The position numbers were made by a program, and so were the translations under genes. Below, piece by piece: positions 47,032 through 58,568 of a DNA stretch of 64,000 nucleotides (position 1 is its first letter; the number at the start of each line of letters is the position of its first letter). Source of the DNA: Rutstroemia sp. NJR-2017a BVV2 (lineage: Eukaryota > Ascomycota > Leotiomycetes > Helotiales > Rutstroemiaceae); contig NJPS01000018.1 of NCBI GenBank assembly GCA_002946415.1, positions 1 through 64,000 on the forward strand, read 5' to 3'. Below the pieces are notes generated by a model. The model was not told where the DNA came from. It made no database searches and worked only from the letters and a program-made list of their open reading frames with translations.

Positions 47032-48071
47032 CTAACTAATCTGCATAACCATCGGCCCCGCCACCGTAATATCATCCGTCAACGCCGTCCCCATCGCCGG
47101 CATCGAGCTCACGAGATTCACATACACATCTCCGGCCAACCCCTGCGGAACCGTGCACGCACCATTCGCAAACGTCGTGAAGGCTGTCCCTCCCGTCTGT
47201 CCCCCATTCGTAAACGCACACGCCATCGCCCCCTGCGCCGCCGTCTGCAGCTGCAGCGTACTGCCCGCCACCACTGCGCTGCTACCACTCGCTGCAGCGG
47301 CCATCGCAACCGGCGGGAAGGGTGTAATGACTAGATTAGACCCCGTAGGACAGGACGTGATGAAGGGCGCGGCGAGGGAGAAGACATTCCGGATACCGAG
47401 CGGGGTGTCGAAGGCGCTGGGCACGGCAGTGATCTTTGACGCGGTGCGGATGAATGTCTGATGGCGCGCTTCCACGGTGACGATTTCAGCCGCGACGGTC
47501 AATACGGCGGGGCTCTTGACCAAGGGGGCGGCGCCGAGGTAGGCGCTCACGCCGATGTTTTCGAGGACGTTGGCGGTGGCGACCATGGCGGCGGCGGTGG
47601 TGAAGTTGAAGTTGTAGGTGCACATGGCGACGGGCTGAGTGCCGGTTGCGGCGATGGCCGTGTTGAGCGTGCTGACGTGGGTTTGTTCCGTCATGCCAAC
47701 CATTTTGAGGTTGGTGATGTCTTGTTGCGAGAGCCCCAGGGCGGCGAAATCGCTGTCGGGGAATTTGGCGAAGCCTTGTTGGTAGAAGGCTGTTTCGAGG
47801 TTTTCAAGAGTGAGAGCGCTGTTGATTTGTTAGTGTTGGTATGATGGGTGTGTGTGGAAGAGGGTATGTAGTGAAGTAGAGTGGAGGATAGGACATACAA
47901 TTGAAGAATATCAACATCAGTCAACCCAGCTGGAAGTCCAGTCGCCGTGACTTGTCGTTCCGCCAGCTCATACATCTTCAATGCCCTCTCGTTGAGTCTT
48001 GGTAAAGCTGGTAGCGCCGATGCCATAGCTGCCAATCCGACCACCATTCTCATAACTTTAAGCCCAGCCAT
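47032..48071 (-). CDS. Secreted ferritin-like domain protein (Rds1-like)
   Basis: Two exons, 48071-47899 and 47818-47032, give 319 residues. A hydrophobic N-terminus (VMRMVVGLAAMASALPALP) is a probable signal peptide. ILQFALTLENLETAFYQQGFAKF is the first helix of the Ferritin_2 family found in yeast/fungal stress protein Rds1, with a Glu in the helix; EQTHVSTLNTAIAATGTQPV is the second helix start, with Glu and His as possible metal ligands. VLENIGVSAYLGAAPLV and AAEIVTVEARHQTFIRT give the third and fourth helices, with EARH. The C-terminal 120 residues are Ala/Thr/Gly-rich. Rds1-like proteins respond to stress and nutrient state; their chemistry is not settled. The opposite strand has long high-GC shadow frames. 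Confidence 0.88.
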
Positions 48072-49701
48072 CTTGTGTGTATTTGAAGATATTTCTTGAA
48101 AAAAATATGTTGATGTAGGATATCGCGAAGAAGAAAAATTGTAAAGATAGATGTAGGACAGCAGAACCAGCCTGAGTATATTAGAATCAAAGTACGATTA
48201 AGAAGAATTAAGTAGAGTAAAGAATAGAATTAAGTCGTCGATAAAAAAGAACGTCAAAAGCTTCAAAGTTTCAATTGAAGCAAGAAAGATAAACGAAGCA
48301 AACCAGCGCTTGAAGTAGATGTCGTTGGCAGAATACAAATGAAGGAGTGGATGAATTCTACGAAAGGGAAAAGCAGAGCAGAAAAATGACGACGACCATT
48401 CCTATTTAATGAGCGTGCAAGGCTCAAAACCGTGCAATCATCCGGTCCGGTAGAGAAATATTCCGTAACGTTGAACATGTTGCAATGCATTTCTTGGCAG
48501 GAGGAGAGATGTATATCCGAAAGAAAAGCTGACGGGGGGAGGCTTCGGTTGAGAAACGGTCACTTCAACCCCTTGAATCGTTCCCACCTCGAAGCAACCA
48601 ATCGTAGTATTTCCCTCCGCTGTCAAGCTTCCTGATGGAGTAATTGAAATAAGCTTATCGCAATGAACCATGATCAGCATGAGATAGGGTCGTCGAATAT
48701 CCGTTGCTTCGGCCAGATGTAGCAGGGGAGGATTGTGTCAAGATTGTTTCGGAACGGCGATCCTGATCCTAGTTCGTCTGAGATATTTCGCCGACGACAA
48801 CATTTCCGACGAAAAACTGCAAATAACTGAGGTATGATATTACTTATAAAGCACAGCGGAACTTTTGCAATCCGTGAAATGATGCAGATCATGATGTTGT
48901 TGAGTCTCCTTCATGCGCATAGGGCCTGATCGGTACTTAACTGTCGGGGGGATGAAAGACAGTTAGTTGATAATGGATTCTGCTATCTTCTGAAATATCA
49001 AGAGCCTTCGAGCATATATCAGCGTATCGCTTGCGCCCTGCCTTCCCTACGCAGCTCAAGGTTGACATTTGTTTGTGGCTCCTGAAAATCCAAGAAGTTG
49101 GAATTGCAGATATCAATGAAGGACCATGTAAGCCGACTTCAAGGGGAAATGCAAGGGTATCTGACACTGTTACACTGTGACAGCTTTCCCAATCACATCA
49201 CTTGAAGGCGGCACAGACGCCTTGAAGAATAAAGATACATATGAATTTTGCGCTAAACTACACGACTACACAATGCACGAAACGAACGCTAAAAGCAAAA
49301 GAAAATATATTCCGTATCCCTTCCCGTCAAATTTCAGCATCCCTCTTGCGCAAGATTACGTTTTCGTGCAATTCCTTCCTTCATCATCAGTCTCTACATA
49401 TTTTAAGGCACATATCAAACAGTGGCGTTTGGTCCTCGGTACATCCTTCTATCTGTTGCTTCCGTTCGAACTTCAAAGTTCATTAATGTGACAATCTGAC
49501 AAGTACGTGAAATAGTTCTCTTGGGCGGAAGACCCGTCGACCAAATCTATCATTGGACAAACCCAGAAATAGCGCTTTCCTCCCTCCTTCGCGAACATAT
49601 GCAGCACTGAATTAATAATCGGTAAACCGGGCGAGATTAATACGACAGGATACCAAATAGCCTAGGAGATATCAAACTGAGATAAAGTAAGATGCGTGAG
49701 C
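48072..49701. other. Intergenic, 1.6 kb
   Basis: Upstream of the ferritin-like gene and downstream of ssd1. Short frames only, without motifs. Confidence 0.45.
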
Positions 49702-52700
49702 TTAAAGAGCGTATGGGTTGAGTGATCGAATTGTGAGACATCTGTGATACGTTAGCTATGTAAGATATACGACAAAGATAGGGATACATACGGAGGACTC
49801 TTTGTGAGATCGGTCTTCAAAATGACCGGAACCCTTGTCATTTCTTTCACATCTTGAATGTATTCACCATCTTCTTCACGAAGGGTGAAGAACTTCAAGT
49901 ACTTCTCTTTAGCACTAAGCTTGGCTTCAACAGGCTCGCCAGTTGGTACTTTGGAGTCTGATCGAGTACGGTGAAGGTTGCTTGGAGGAGCAGAGATAGA
50001 GTTCTTGGTTGGAGACGGAGGAACACTTTGAGTTGGTCGCTCTGCAAGAGAAACACCAGCAACACTTTCCGCAACATCGGAAACATCATCCTCATCATCG
50101 AACAGAGCGTCAACATCATCAGTTGAGACTGTGCCAGTCTCCATTGCCTTGCGTTGTGCCTCTTCGTGTTCTTTCTTAGCGCGCTCGGCAACAGCGGCTT
50201 GCTTGGCAGCGGCAGCTGCATTGGTTGCACGCTGAGACGCACCGGCTTTTGGACGTTCATCTTCAGGAACATATGCAGAGGAAGGAACTCCTTTCTCCCA
50301 GTATAATTCCAGAACGCGCTCATTCTTTCGGAACTCGGCCTTTTTCAAAGGAAGTTGATCACAATGAACTCTCTTTTCGAAACCGTATTCTGGAATGAGG
50401 ACGTCGAAAGCAGACTCGTAGACACAGACGACGATACCCTCACTAATGAGTTCACCACCAGCTTCTTCACGCTTTCTATCCATGATTCTACATGACTCGA
50501 TGTGAACACTTTGCTCTTGAGCATTCTGGGCTGAATCTTTCTTGGTATTGCAAGACTCGGTAGTCTTGACCAAGTTTTCAATGTCCTCGTTGTACTCAAT
50601 CTTGCCTTCCGAGAGGACCGCCTCGAGTTGTCGATGAACCACCAAATCGGCATACCGACGAGATGGGTTTGTGAAATGAGTGTATAAGGGTAAGTTAAGC
50701 GCATAATGAGGGTAAAGGTGTTGAGGGGTCTTTCCAGCGACGTAATACTTGGCGCGATGCATAGACTTAACAAGGAGTGTTTCCATACCCTTTCGGATGT
50801 TGGTATCATCAACCTTGAAGAGACTGTTCTGAAGAGTTCCACTTGAAGTAGTATCCATCTCATAACCAATCTTGTTCATGCGATCAACGAAAGTTTGGAG
50901 GCGTCGAGGGTTTGGTGCAGCTTGTCTGCGAAGGAGCGCCTTCTCTGGGAGACCTTGGAAGATCTTTTGGGCAACATAGGAGTTCGCCTTGATCAGCAGC
51001 TCCTCAATCAGTTCGTGCGAGGGAGTAGAGTCAAAGATGTTTTGCTCGACGGGAACGTTCTCGTCGTCAAGCTGGTACACAAGTCTCAACGGAGCAATGG
51101 TTTCTCCGTCAGAACCGAGACGAGCCTCCCTGAATTTCTGTGCGACAGCCTGCATAATAGTTAGTAAATAGATAGTATGCTATAGCGCAAGACACTCACA
51201 TTAAGAATTTGAATATCCTTGACCTCAGCACCATCAAGCTTGACGTCAGTTTGTCCGAAAAGAACTGCATCAACATCCTTGTAGGTCAATTTCCCACGGC
51301 TTTTGATGATACTCTTTCCAATCCAAGTCTCATCCTCAGCAACAGAGCCAGTTTGAGGATTAACCTTGAAGACAACACTGACGGTAAGACGTTCCTCGCC
51401 AGGTGTCAAGGAGCAAATCTCAGAAGCGAGCTTTGGTGGCAACATAGCACATGAGCGGTTCATCAAATAAACAGCAGTACCACGCTTCTTAGCCTCGCGA
51501 TCAACGAGCGAGTTGGCCTTGATGAAATGTGCCACATCAGCAATGTGAATACCGATTTCAATCTTTCCATCGGCCTCAGTCTTGACATGGATAGCGTCAT
51601 CAAGCTCATCGGCACCGTTTGGATCGATAGTGAAGGTCTTTTCATCTCTGAAATCACGTCGGGTAGCAATGGAAGTTTCATCTTCCTTTGCCAAAGACCA
51701 ATCATCAAGACCAACACTTCTCGTGACAGCATCTGAAAATTCATCAGAAGCAAAGTTGTTGTCTCGGAGGAGGGCATCGGTTTCCACCTTGAGTTCTCCC
51801 ATCTTCCCGAGTTGCTCAACAAGAGTACCGAAGGGATGGAGAGAGGTGATTGGCCATCTCTTAATGCAGGCCACGAAAATGCGATCAGCATAATCTTGGT
51901 GCTTCTCTACGAAATCGCGCGGTGCCTGTTCGGTAGGAATAGCAATTAATGGCACACGCTTGTCAGTAGGCTTGAACCATACGATCTTCGGCTTATCTTG
52001 TTGTCGCTGTTCTTGGTGACGACCGGAACCACCATCCCGAGCTTGGCGTTCGGCTTCTTGCTTCTCCTTGGTAGCTTGACTGCTGGGACGGAGGAGACCG
52101 AGAGTTCCCGAGAACATTTGCCCAGCGACACGTTCAATGACAGCGACGATGTGACCAGCATAAAGTGGCTTTTGCTCATCGTTGACTTCTTCCTCTTCAA
52201 CAAGCAAAAGACTTTGACCTTCAACCTCAACATCATCGTTCTTCTTTTGTGTAGGTCGCTGTCTCAAACTTCCGCGTCTCCTGATTCCACCCTCTTGCGT
52301 AGATTGATCATCGCCGTTCGTGGAGTTGTCGCGGTGGTGGTTTCTATCATTGTTTCCGCTGCTGGATCCGCCAGTTCTCGTATCGGTGATGTCCTTTCGT
52401 TTCTTCTTTTCTTCCTTCTCACGCTTTTGTCCCCAAACCTCATCAACATCCAACAACTCCACAGCTACGAGATCGCCCTCCAAAGCTCGGTTACGGTCCT
52501 TGCTACCACAGATGAAAATATCAGCATCGAGAAGACCATCTTGTGTGGAAACATAAGCATCGGAGCGGTTCTTCTTGTTGACACGAAGAATACCGGAGAC
52601 AAGTTGGCCATCGCCAAGAAGAGCTGGTAGGGTGGCTTGGGGAAGATAAGGAGTGAACAGCGTTTTGCGCTGTTGTTGCTGTTGTTGTTGAGATGAAAGC

Positions 52701-54168
52701 TGTGGTGCATGCTGGCTGTTTTGCAGACCCATCTGCCCACTCATCTGTGCAGCTTGCAAAGCTTGAAGCTGGTTCATCTGCAAAGGGTTCAATTGCTGTC
52801 CAGGGTAGAGACCTTGGGGAATGAGCATTTGTCCTTGGGGTAACTGAACCAGTTGAGGTTGTCCTTGATATTGGAATCCACCAATAGAATTGATAGACTG
52901 GTTCATCGATGGACGATTTCGATGGCCGGGTTGGAATCCCTGGCTTTGCTGGCCCTGGAAGTTGCCCATCTGTTGCTGAGGAGGATCCTGTGGTGCAGCG
53001 TTTTGAGGGACTTGGTTCCTCCAGTTACCATCAAAGTTGCGGGATGAGTTTCGGGCGTGCCCTTGAGCACTATTACGTCTTGTAAAGTCATTTGTTTGAC
53101 CAGATCCGGTATCTGATGTTGTTTGTGCTGGTGGAAATTGGAATGAGCCACCACCTCGTTGCGAAGAACCGCCACGTCCGTTCTGGCCAACAGCCATGCT
53201 TTGGCTTCTGCCATGTCCACCACGACCCCCACGAGCCGCGGAGCTGGGTGCTAAATGATTGGAAGAGGCTTGTGCAGGCTTGTCATCCCCAGGGCTAATA
53301 TCGTTATCGCCAGACGTTTGTGTAGCACCGGCACCACCAGGGATAGGAAACTGAAATCCAGAAGTAGTTCTCTTCTGTTGAGCGATTTCGGCTGCCTTCT
53401 TGGCTTCGGGAAGTGCAAGGGAATGACGTCTTTGATGTCCACCACCTGGAGGTCCACCCCCACGACCACCTCTTGTAGATGTGTTTTCACTGGTGCGGTT
53501 GGGTCCACCAAAATCGGAAAACCCGGAAGCTGCTGCACCAGATGATGGAGCAGGTGGTGGACCCATACCCATACTCATGTTTGGTAATGCCGATTGATTA
53601 CGACGATGTGACAAAGGTTGGGTTGGAGCACCCATGGGTGCATTGATTTGAGGCTGTTGTAGCTGATTCTGGAATTGGAAAGCATTCTGTTGCATCTGCT
53701 GTTGCTGTAAAGGATTGAAGCTACCAGGTGCGAGGTGCTGAGTAGAAGGGATCATTCCCATGTTAACATATTGTTGATGTGTAGCTTGGATCTGCTGTTG
53801 TTGCTGTTGAAGAAGCTCGATTTGTTGCTGAATCGCCAATTGTTCCACTATAGATAGAAAGCATGATTAGCATATATATCAGGGAGGGTATGGGGATAAG
53901 TCAAGCTGGGAATAGTATCCGCAGATGGAAGGCGTATGAAAAAAAATTGAGGTGGTCGTCGAGGTCGACCCCAGATGACGAAATGTCACCTAGGGTGGAA
54001 ATGTGGGAAGATTGACTTACTTCCTGGCGATGAGAACATACTCATCAGAGGAGTGAGCTCTGATGGACTTCTTCGATGCGCGATGTGTAATCTGCGTCCC
54101 GTAGGACCAGGTACGCCACCTTGCGATTGCTGGTTTGGCTGCTGCTGTTGTTGCTGTTGATGCTCCAT
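49702..54168 (-). CDS. ssd1: Ssd1-like RNA-binding protein with RNase II (RNB) fold
   Basis: Four exons (54168-54021, 53847-51200, 51149-49792, 49741-49702) give 1397 residues; the tiny last exon encodes the conserved end CLTIRSLNPYAL. The N-terminal 400 residues are disordered, rich in Gln (CAG/CAA runs), Gly and Arg-Ser, as in Ssd1, where phosphorylation by the NDR kinase Cbk1 occurs (several HRRNSA/HRRHSL-type sites are visible). Cold-shock-like domains follow (ADIFICGSKDRNRALEGDLVAVEL), then the RNB barrel (EKTFTIDPNGADELDDAIHV; ESCRIMDRKREEAGG). Ssd1 binds 5' leader motifs of mRNAs for wall proteins and represses their translation. The second active-site Asp of RNB nucleases is Glu here. 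Ssd1 is regarded as a pseudonuclease related to Dis3L2. Confidence 0.95.
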
Positions 54169-55898
54169 GATGAGGAGATGTTGCAGCTTTTATGCCGCAG
54201 AGAGCGATTTTTGTGAGGGTTGTTCTCTTGTGTAGGGGCTTTTGCGCGATTGTCCGTAAGGTCCAATTCAATAAAGTGATGGCAAATTGAGCAAAAGAGA
54301 GGATTGAAGTAGTTATGTGTGGTGTTGTTCTTTTGTGAAAGAAGCGATTGTGTCCAAGGTGAATTGTGGGTTGTAATTTGGGATGGGTTTCGTTACGTTG
54401 CCGCCTTCGTGGTGATGTGGTTACGTATCTTTGTTTTGAGGATCGTGTGTTGTATGTGGGATGAAGGAATGATTCTCGATGACTTCGAGGAAAGGGCAAT
54501 TCAGATCCTTTTGGGACGGAAATGAATTGTATGTGAGATGAAGTTATTGTAGAATTTTGAGAGATATTGGGAGGCAGAGAAGGAGGGAGAAGATGGGATG
54601 GGGGGCAGAGAGGGTGGATAGGATTTGGTTTGGTTTGGTTTGGTTGGAGTGGTAGAAGTGGTGAGGATGCTAGTGTGCGAGCGTGCTAGTATGGAGAGAG
54701 GTAAGGTCGTGCAGTGGCTCGGTGGGTGCGTGGGTGGAAACTGCAAAGAAACCTTGGGCCTTGGAAGAGACCTAGCAAGCCGAGCAAGCTCTACGCAACT
54801 AACGCGATTGTTGGTTGAGCACAGATAATTAACGAGTGTCTGCTTTGTGCGCTGCTACCATCCGTCGTTCGATCTATTATATACATATTCTTTCATCCTT
54901 TGCATGGAGTGTACAGATGTCCTTAAGTGACCTGAGCTCATTCGAGTAGGTTATATCCATGTCAGGTTACTATGTCATTGATGAGGTAAGCTTCCATCGG
55001 TGCACCACAGCTTTATGCCTTCCATCTCTCTACTTCGTACCCACCGGGCGACAGTGAGGTCGGTCGAGTATCAAGAGAGTCACGATCGTGAGCTGACTAT
55101 GCAGGAGCTAGCAAGACTACCTATCTCGTCCTCCCTGCTGTCCTGCCTTTGCACGCTTTACTGTATTTTCCCTCTCTGCAGCTGCTTCTCAAACACTTTC
55201 GGCACGTTGCGCACACGTCGTCTTGGCGATCCCCCGTTCGCTACCTGTCTTGTTACTTATGCTTGATACAGGAGAACAGGAGGTCATTGTTACCATTCCC
55301 GAGTGCGACCTATTCATCCCTTACCGAAGAAGTTTAGGTACTGTAGCACGTAGGTAGCTCTAGTTCTAGCTCTGGCTCAGCTCTAGCTCTAGCAGCAACA
55401 TGCAACTTTCTTCCCCGAATCGACTGAATCAACAGGCCGGTATATCCGTCCCTGCTCATCATAGGAGCAGTGCTTTCAATCCACCTTCAATTCTTTCAGT
55501 TATCCGTTCCAGTCGCCTGCTCCATGTGTCTTCCACCTCCCACCTTCCACCTCGCCGCCGAGTCCCTCTCGCCCTCAACATTACCTAAAAAGACCAAAAG
55601 ACCCAAAGACCTCCAGTAAACGCATGGGTCTAGGTTTGAGATTAGTTATAGATAGCTTGAACTAACCTTAATCAGTACCCCTTGTCGATGAACTACCGAC
55701 CCAATCGGCCGCTTTGGGCACAATCTCTGTCATGTGATTTCGAGATTTCACCTCAATTTCTGTTCGTTGTATCTGTAGGCGTGTCCTAGGAATATCTTTA
55801 TCGACATCCAGAAATCAAGTGACGCGTTGAGAACCGCATTGAAGCTGTTACCAGCTCTATTAGGTATATCCTTCCTTGATGCGATCGCGAATAACGCC
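54169..55898. promoter_or_regulatory. Divergent ssd1-gle1 intergenic region, 1.7 kb
   Basis: Long upstream regions are usual for ssd1. Two low-complexity tracts occur: (TTTGG)n at 54622-54644 and GCTCTA-type repeats at 55356-55393. In-frame sequence before the gle1 ATG (from about 55822) is open and may belong to an unrecognised upstream exon. Confidence 0.45.
55356..55393 (+). repeat. GCTCTA-type tandem repeat
   Basis: Imperfect repeats of AGCTCTAG/GCTCTA about 500 bp before the gle1 ATG. Confidence 0.6.
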
Positions 55899-57645
55899 AT
55901 GGCGCCGAGTCAATCCCCCCAAGACGACGAAGCTGTGAGAAGAAGCTATAACGTTATGCCGGTTCCACCAGTATACGATCACGATGTGCGATTTGAAAAT
56001 CGAAATGCCGAGGAATTACATCACGGTGTCCTAGAAGCTGCGCGTTTGGAGCACGAAAGAGTTCGTGCAGAAGCTCTTCGGGTTTTCGAACTAAATACAA
56101 TGAAAGAAGAGCAAATGAGAGCTCAAAGGGAAATCCAAGCCGAGCAGGAACGAATACGATTAGAGACTGTACGGCTACAATTGGAAGAGAATCGAGTAGA
56201 GACAGAACGACAGAACGCATTGGCAGAGATAAAGAGAAGAGAGTTGGAAGAGGCCGCAAGAAAGATACCCGTCGTTCCACCTAAACCACCCACACCTCCT
56301 CCGGTCGAAGCACCACCTCCAACGCCGCCTCCCGCTCAGTCTCAGCCCCAACCTCAACCGGCTCGACAAGAGAATATACCTCCTGAAGCCCCTCAGCAAA
56401 ACAATGCTTTTGCGCAAGCTCGCCCGCAGCAGCCTAACGGCTTTTCGCAGAATAATACTCCACAGCAGACAAATAGCTTTCCCAATCAACCACCGCAAGC
56501 CACACAACGATCCGATGAATCTCATGATACAAATAATTTGCTCCAAGCTTCGAAATCATCCGTCGCGCAAGCTCAATCACAGCCTCCTGCCGCCGCCGCC
56601 GCAAGACCTACAGCTACTCCCTCACATATCCTGCCTGGTGTCGAGCGATACTCGCAGATTCATCAGAATCTGAAACAATTACGGCAATACTTAGCCACAG
56701 AAGCGAAGACAAATAAGCAGTTCAAGACAATGTATGGTGATATGCGCAGGAAAATTCGGCAAACCGTAGGGCAACTAACGGGGGAGAGAGGTGCCAACAA
56801 GCAGCCGGTAAGTAGAGCTATGATTGTACATGCTGAATTCGTTTATTAACACTCTACAGATGGCCACTCTCACCAACGAACTGCAGAAAGCACTGAGACA
56901 AGTTCCATCTCCAGGTGTTGATCCGAGCAACTACATGATATCTACACCATCACCAGTTGAAGGGGCTGCAAACAATGGAGATCAGTTACCAGCACTCTTT
57001 ATTTATCTTCTTAATATTTTTGCCAAGTGCGTAGTTAGCCAATTTATCAATGAGGCTGGAGTAAGACCAGAAACCGCGGACCCTATTGGAGTTGTCGCAA
57101 TTTCAATATTTGCCCAAGAAGCCTTCTTGTGGCGGGGAAAATCATTGATCGATATTCTCATGGCCAAGATGAGAGTTTCGATACCTGTGGTATTTGGGTT
57201 CCGGGGCAATGAGAAATCGGAAGAAGGTCGGAAACGTTTGGGATGGCAGCGAAATCCTGGTGGTGGATGGATAGATGAGCAAATACACAGCAATCGTATG
57301 GTTGGTTTAGCCGCTGGTTACGCTGCGCTCTCGTTGCGGAATTTCTCGAGGGCCAGGCTCACCAATCCTTGGCCGCCGTATCACTATTGGACCACTATGG
57401 CGAGTATCGTGTCGACACCTACCGAGGAAGCCTCCTCAACACAGTATACGGTTCTACGATACCTCATTGAGAACAACGAACAAAGGTTTTTGGATTTCTA
57501 TGGTATACAAGCGGTGGCTGCCTTAAGGGTCGCACTGGTCGACTTCCCATCTCGAGCACCGGCATCTGCAAAAGTGGCTGCTGGTTCACTGAGTGTTTTG
57601 GCCGACAGACTGAACAGAGACAAGGGACTTCGACTGGCGTACTGA
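55899..57645 (+). CDS. gle1: mRNA export factor Gle1
   Basis: Two exons, 55899-56807 and 56860-57645, give 564 residues from the first ATG (MAPSQSPQDDE). The frame is open upstream to 55827 or earlier (ALKLLPALLGISFLDAI), so an extra 5' exon is possible. Residues about 45-125 form a charged coiled coil (EQMRAQREIQAEQERIRLE), followed by a Pro/Gln-rich linker. The C-terminal GLE1 domain is clear: KQLRQYLATEAK, MYGDMRRKIRQTVGQLTG, LLNIFAKCVVSQFINEAGV, DPIGVVAISIFAQEAFLWRG and YHYWTTMASI. Gle1 with inositol hexakisphosphate activates the DEAD-box ATPase Dbp5 at the cytoplasmic face of the nuclear pore, releasing mRNPs. The gene is divergent to ssd1. Confidence 0.94.
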
Positions 57646-58568
57646 GGGTTGATTGCATGGACGAGGACAGTGGAAGACAAGGGAAGCAAGTTCTTGCTGA
57701 GGTGTACATATTATGCATGGATTGGAGTTCAGTTGGAATGGTTTGGCAGAAGGGATAGCCAGGGTCTGCTTTTACAAGACTTGGGTTTGCAGAGGATACA
57801 TTTGTTCGGACTATCTACTTCGAGATTAGATTATACCCAACCCTCCGAGGAATCAAAAGATTATCTTGAGTCATTCCGAAGTTTCGGCGCAATATCTGAA
57901 CATGTAAATCCTATGTATGGCAGTTGGCTATCGATCCGATGCTGTCGTCGTAAGCTGTTGGACATGTGGAGCTTATATCTACGAAATTAATCTCGCCGGT
58001 ATACTTCGCAGCTCTTACAACTTAATCTCGAGCCAAACATGTCATCTCTAATCCACGTGGCGCATCTTTGAAGTAAGATTCCACTCCTCGCCGTCAATTT
58101 ACCCGGAGCCTTGCTATGTTCGGAAATCATCATCATTGTACATCGTACCGGCCATTCCACAATTTGTTTTCCCCCGCATTCCCCCGCATACATGCAGCCG
58201 GACCGCCGCAAGCTTCTGATTGGACACTTGCGCGTACCAACAACTCCCACTATCATCATCCGGGGAGATCTTTGCATGCTCTTTCGGCGCACCTTCCAGA
58301 TCGGAAGTATTAGGACCGGCCGGCGCAGTGCAGTAGAGTTCAAGTGAGCGTATGAGTAAAGCTACTGTAAGGTTAATGCTGGTTGACCAACTCGTGGAAA
58401 CTTTTATGAATGGAATCGCCGGGTATGCACGTACAGTAAGCCCGTATGGGACGAATAACCCCGCAACAGTGCTGGAGTCGGTGAGCTGCGGGGATTTTGC
58501 GTACAAATTGGCTGGTTGCCCCGCGATTTGGTTGAGGGTATTGATATGCTTTGTTACTTCTGCACATC
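57646..58568. other. Intergenic, 0.92 kb
   Basis: 3' flank of gle1 and promoter of the GH1 gene. Short frames only. Confidence 0.5.

Noticed and set aside
47153..47844. Long rightward frames opposite the ferritin-like gene
   Set aside because: They are high-GC shadow frames with repetitive His/Arg/Gly content and no motifs. The leftward gene has a signal peptide, a clean intron and family signatures.
51998..52630. Rightward 210-codon frame within ssd1
   Set aside because: It overlaps the conserved cold-shock region of ssd1 on the other strand and has no recognisable features.
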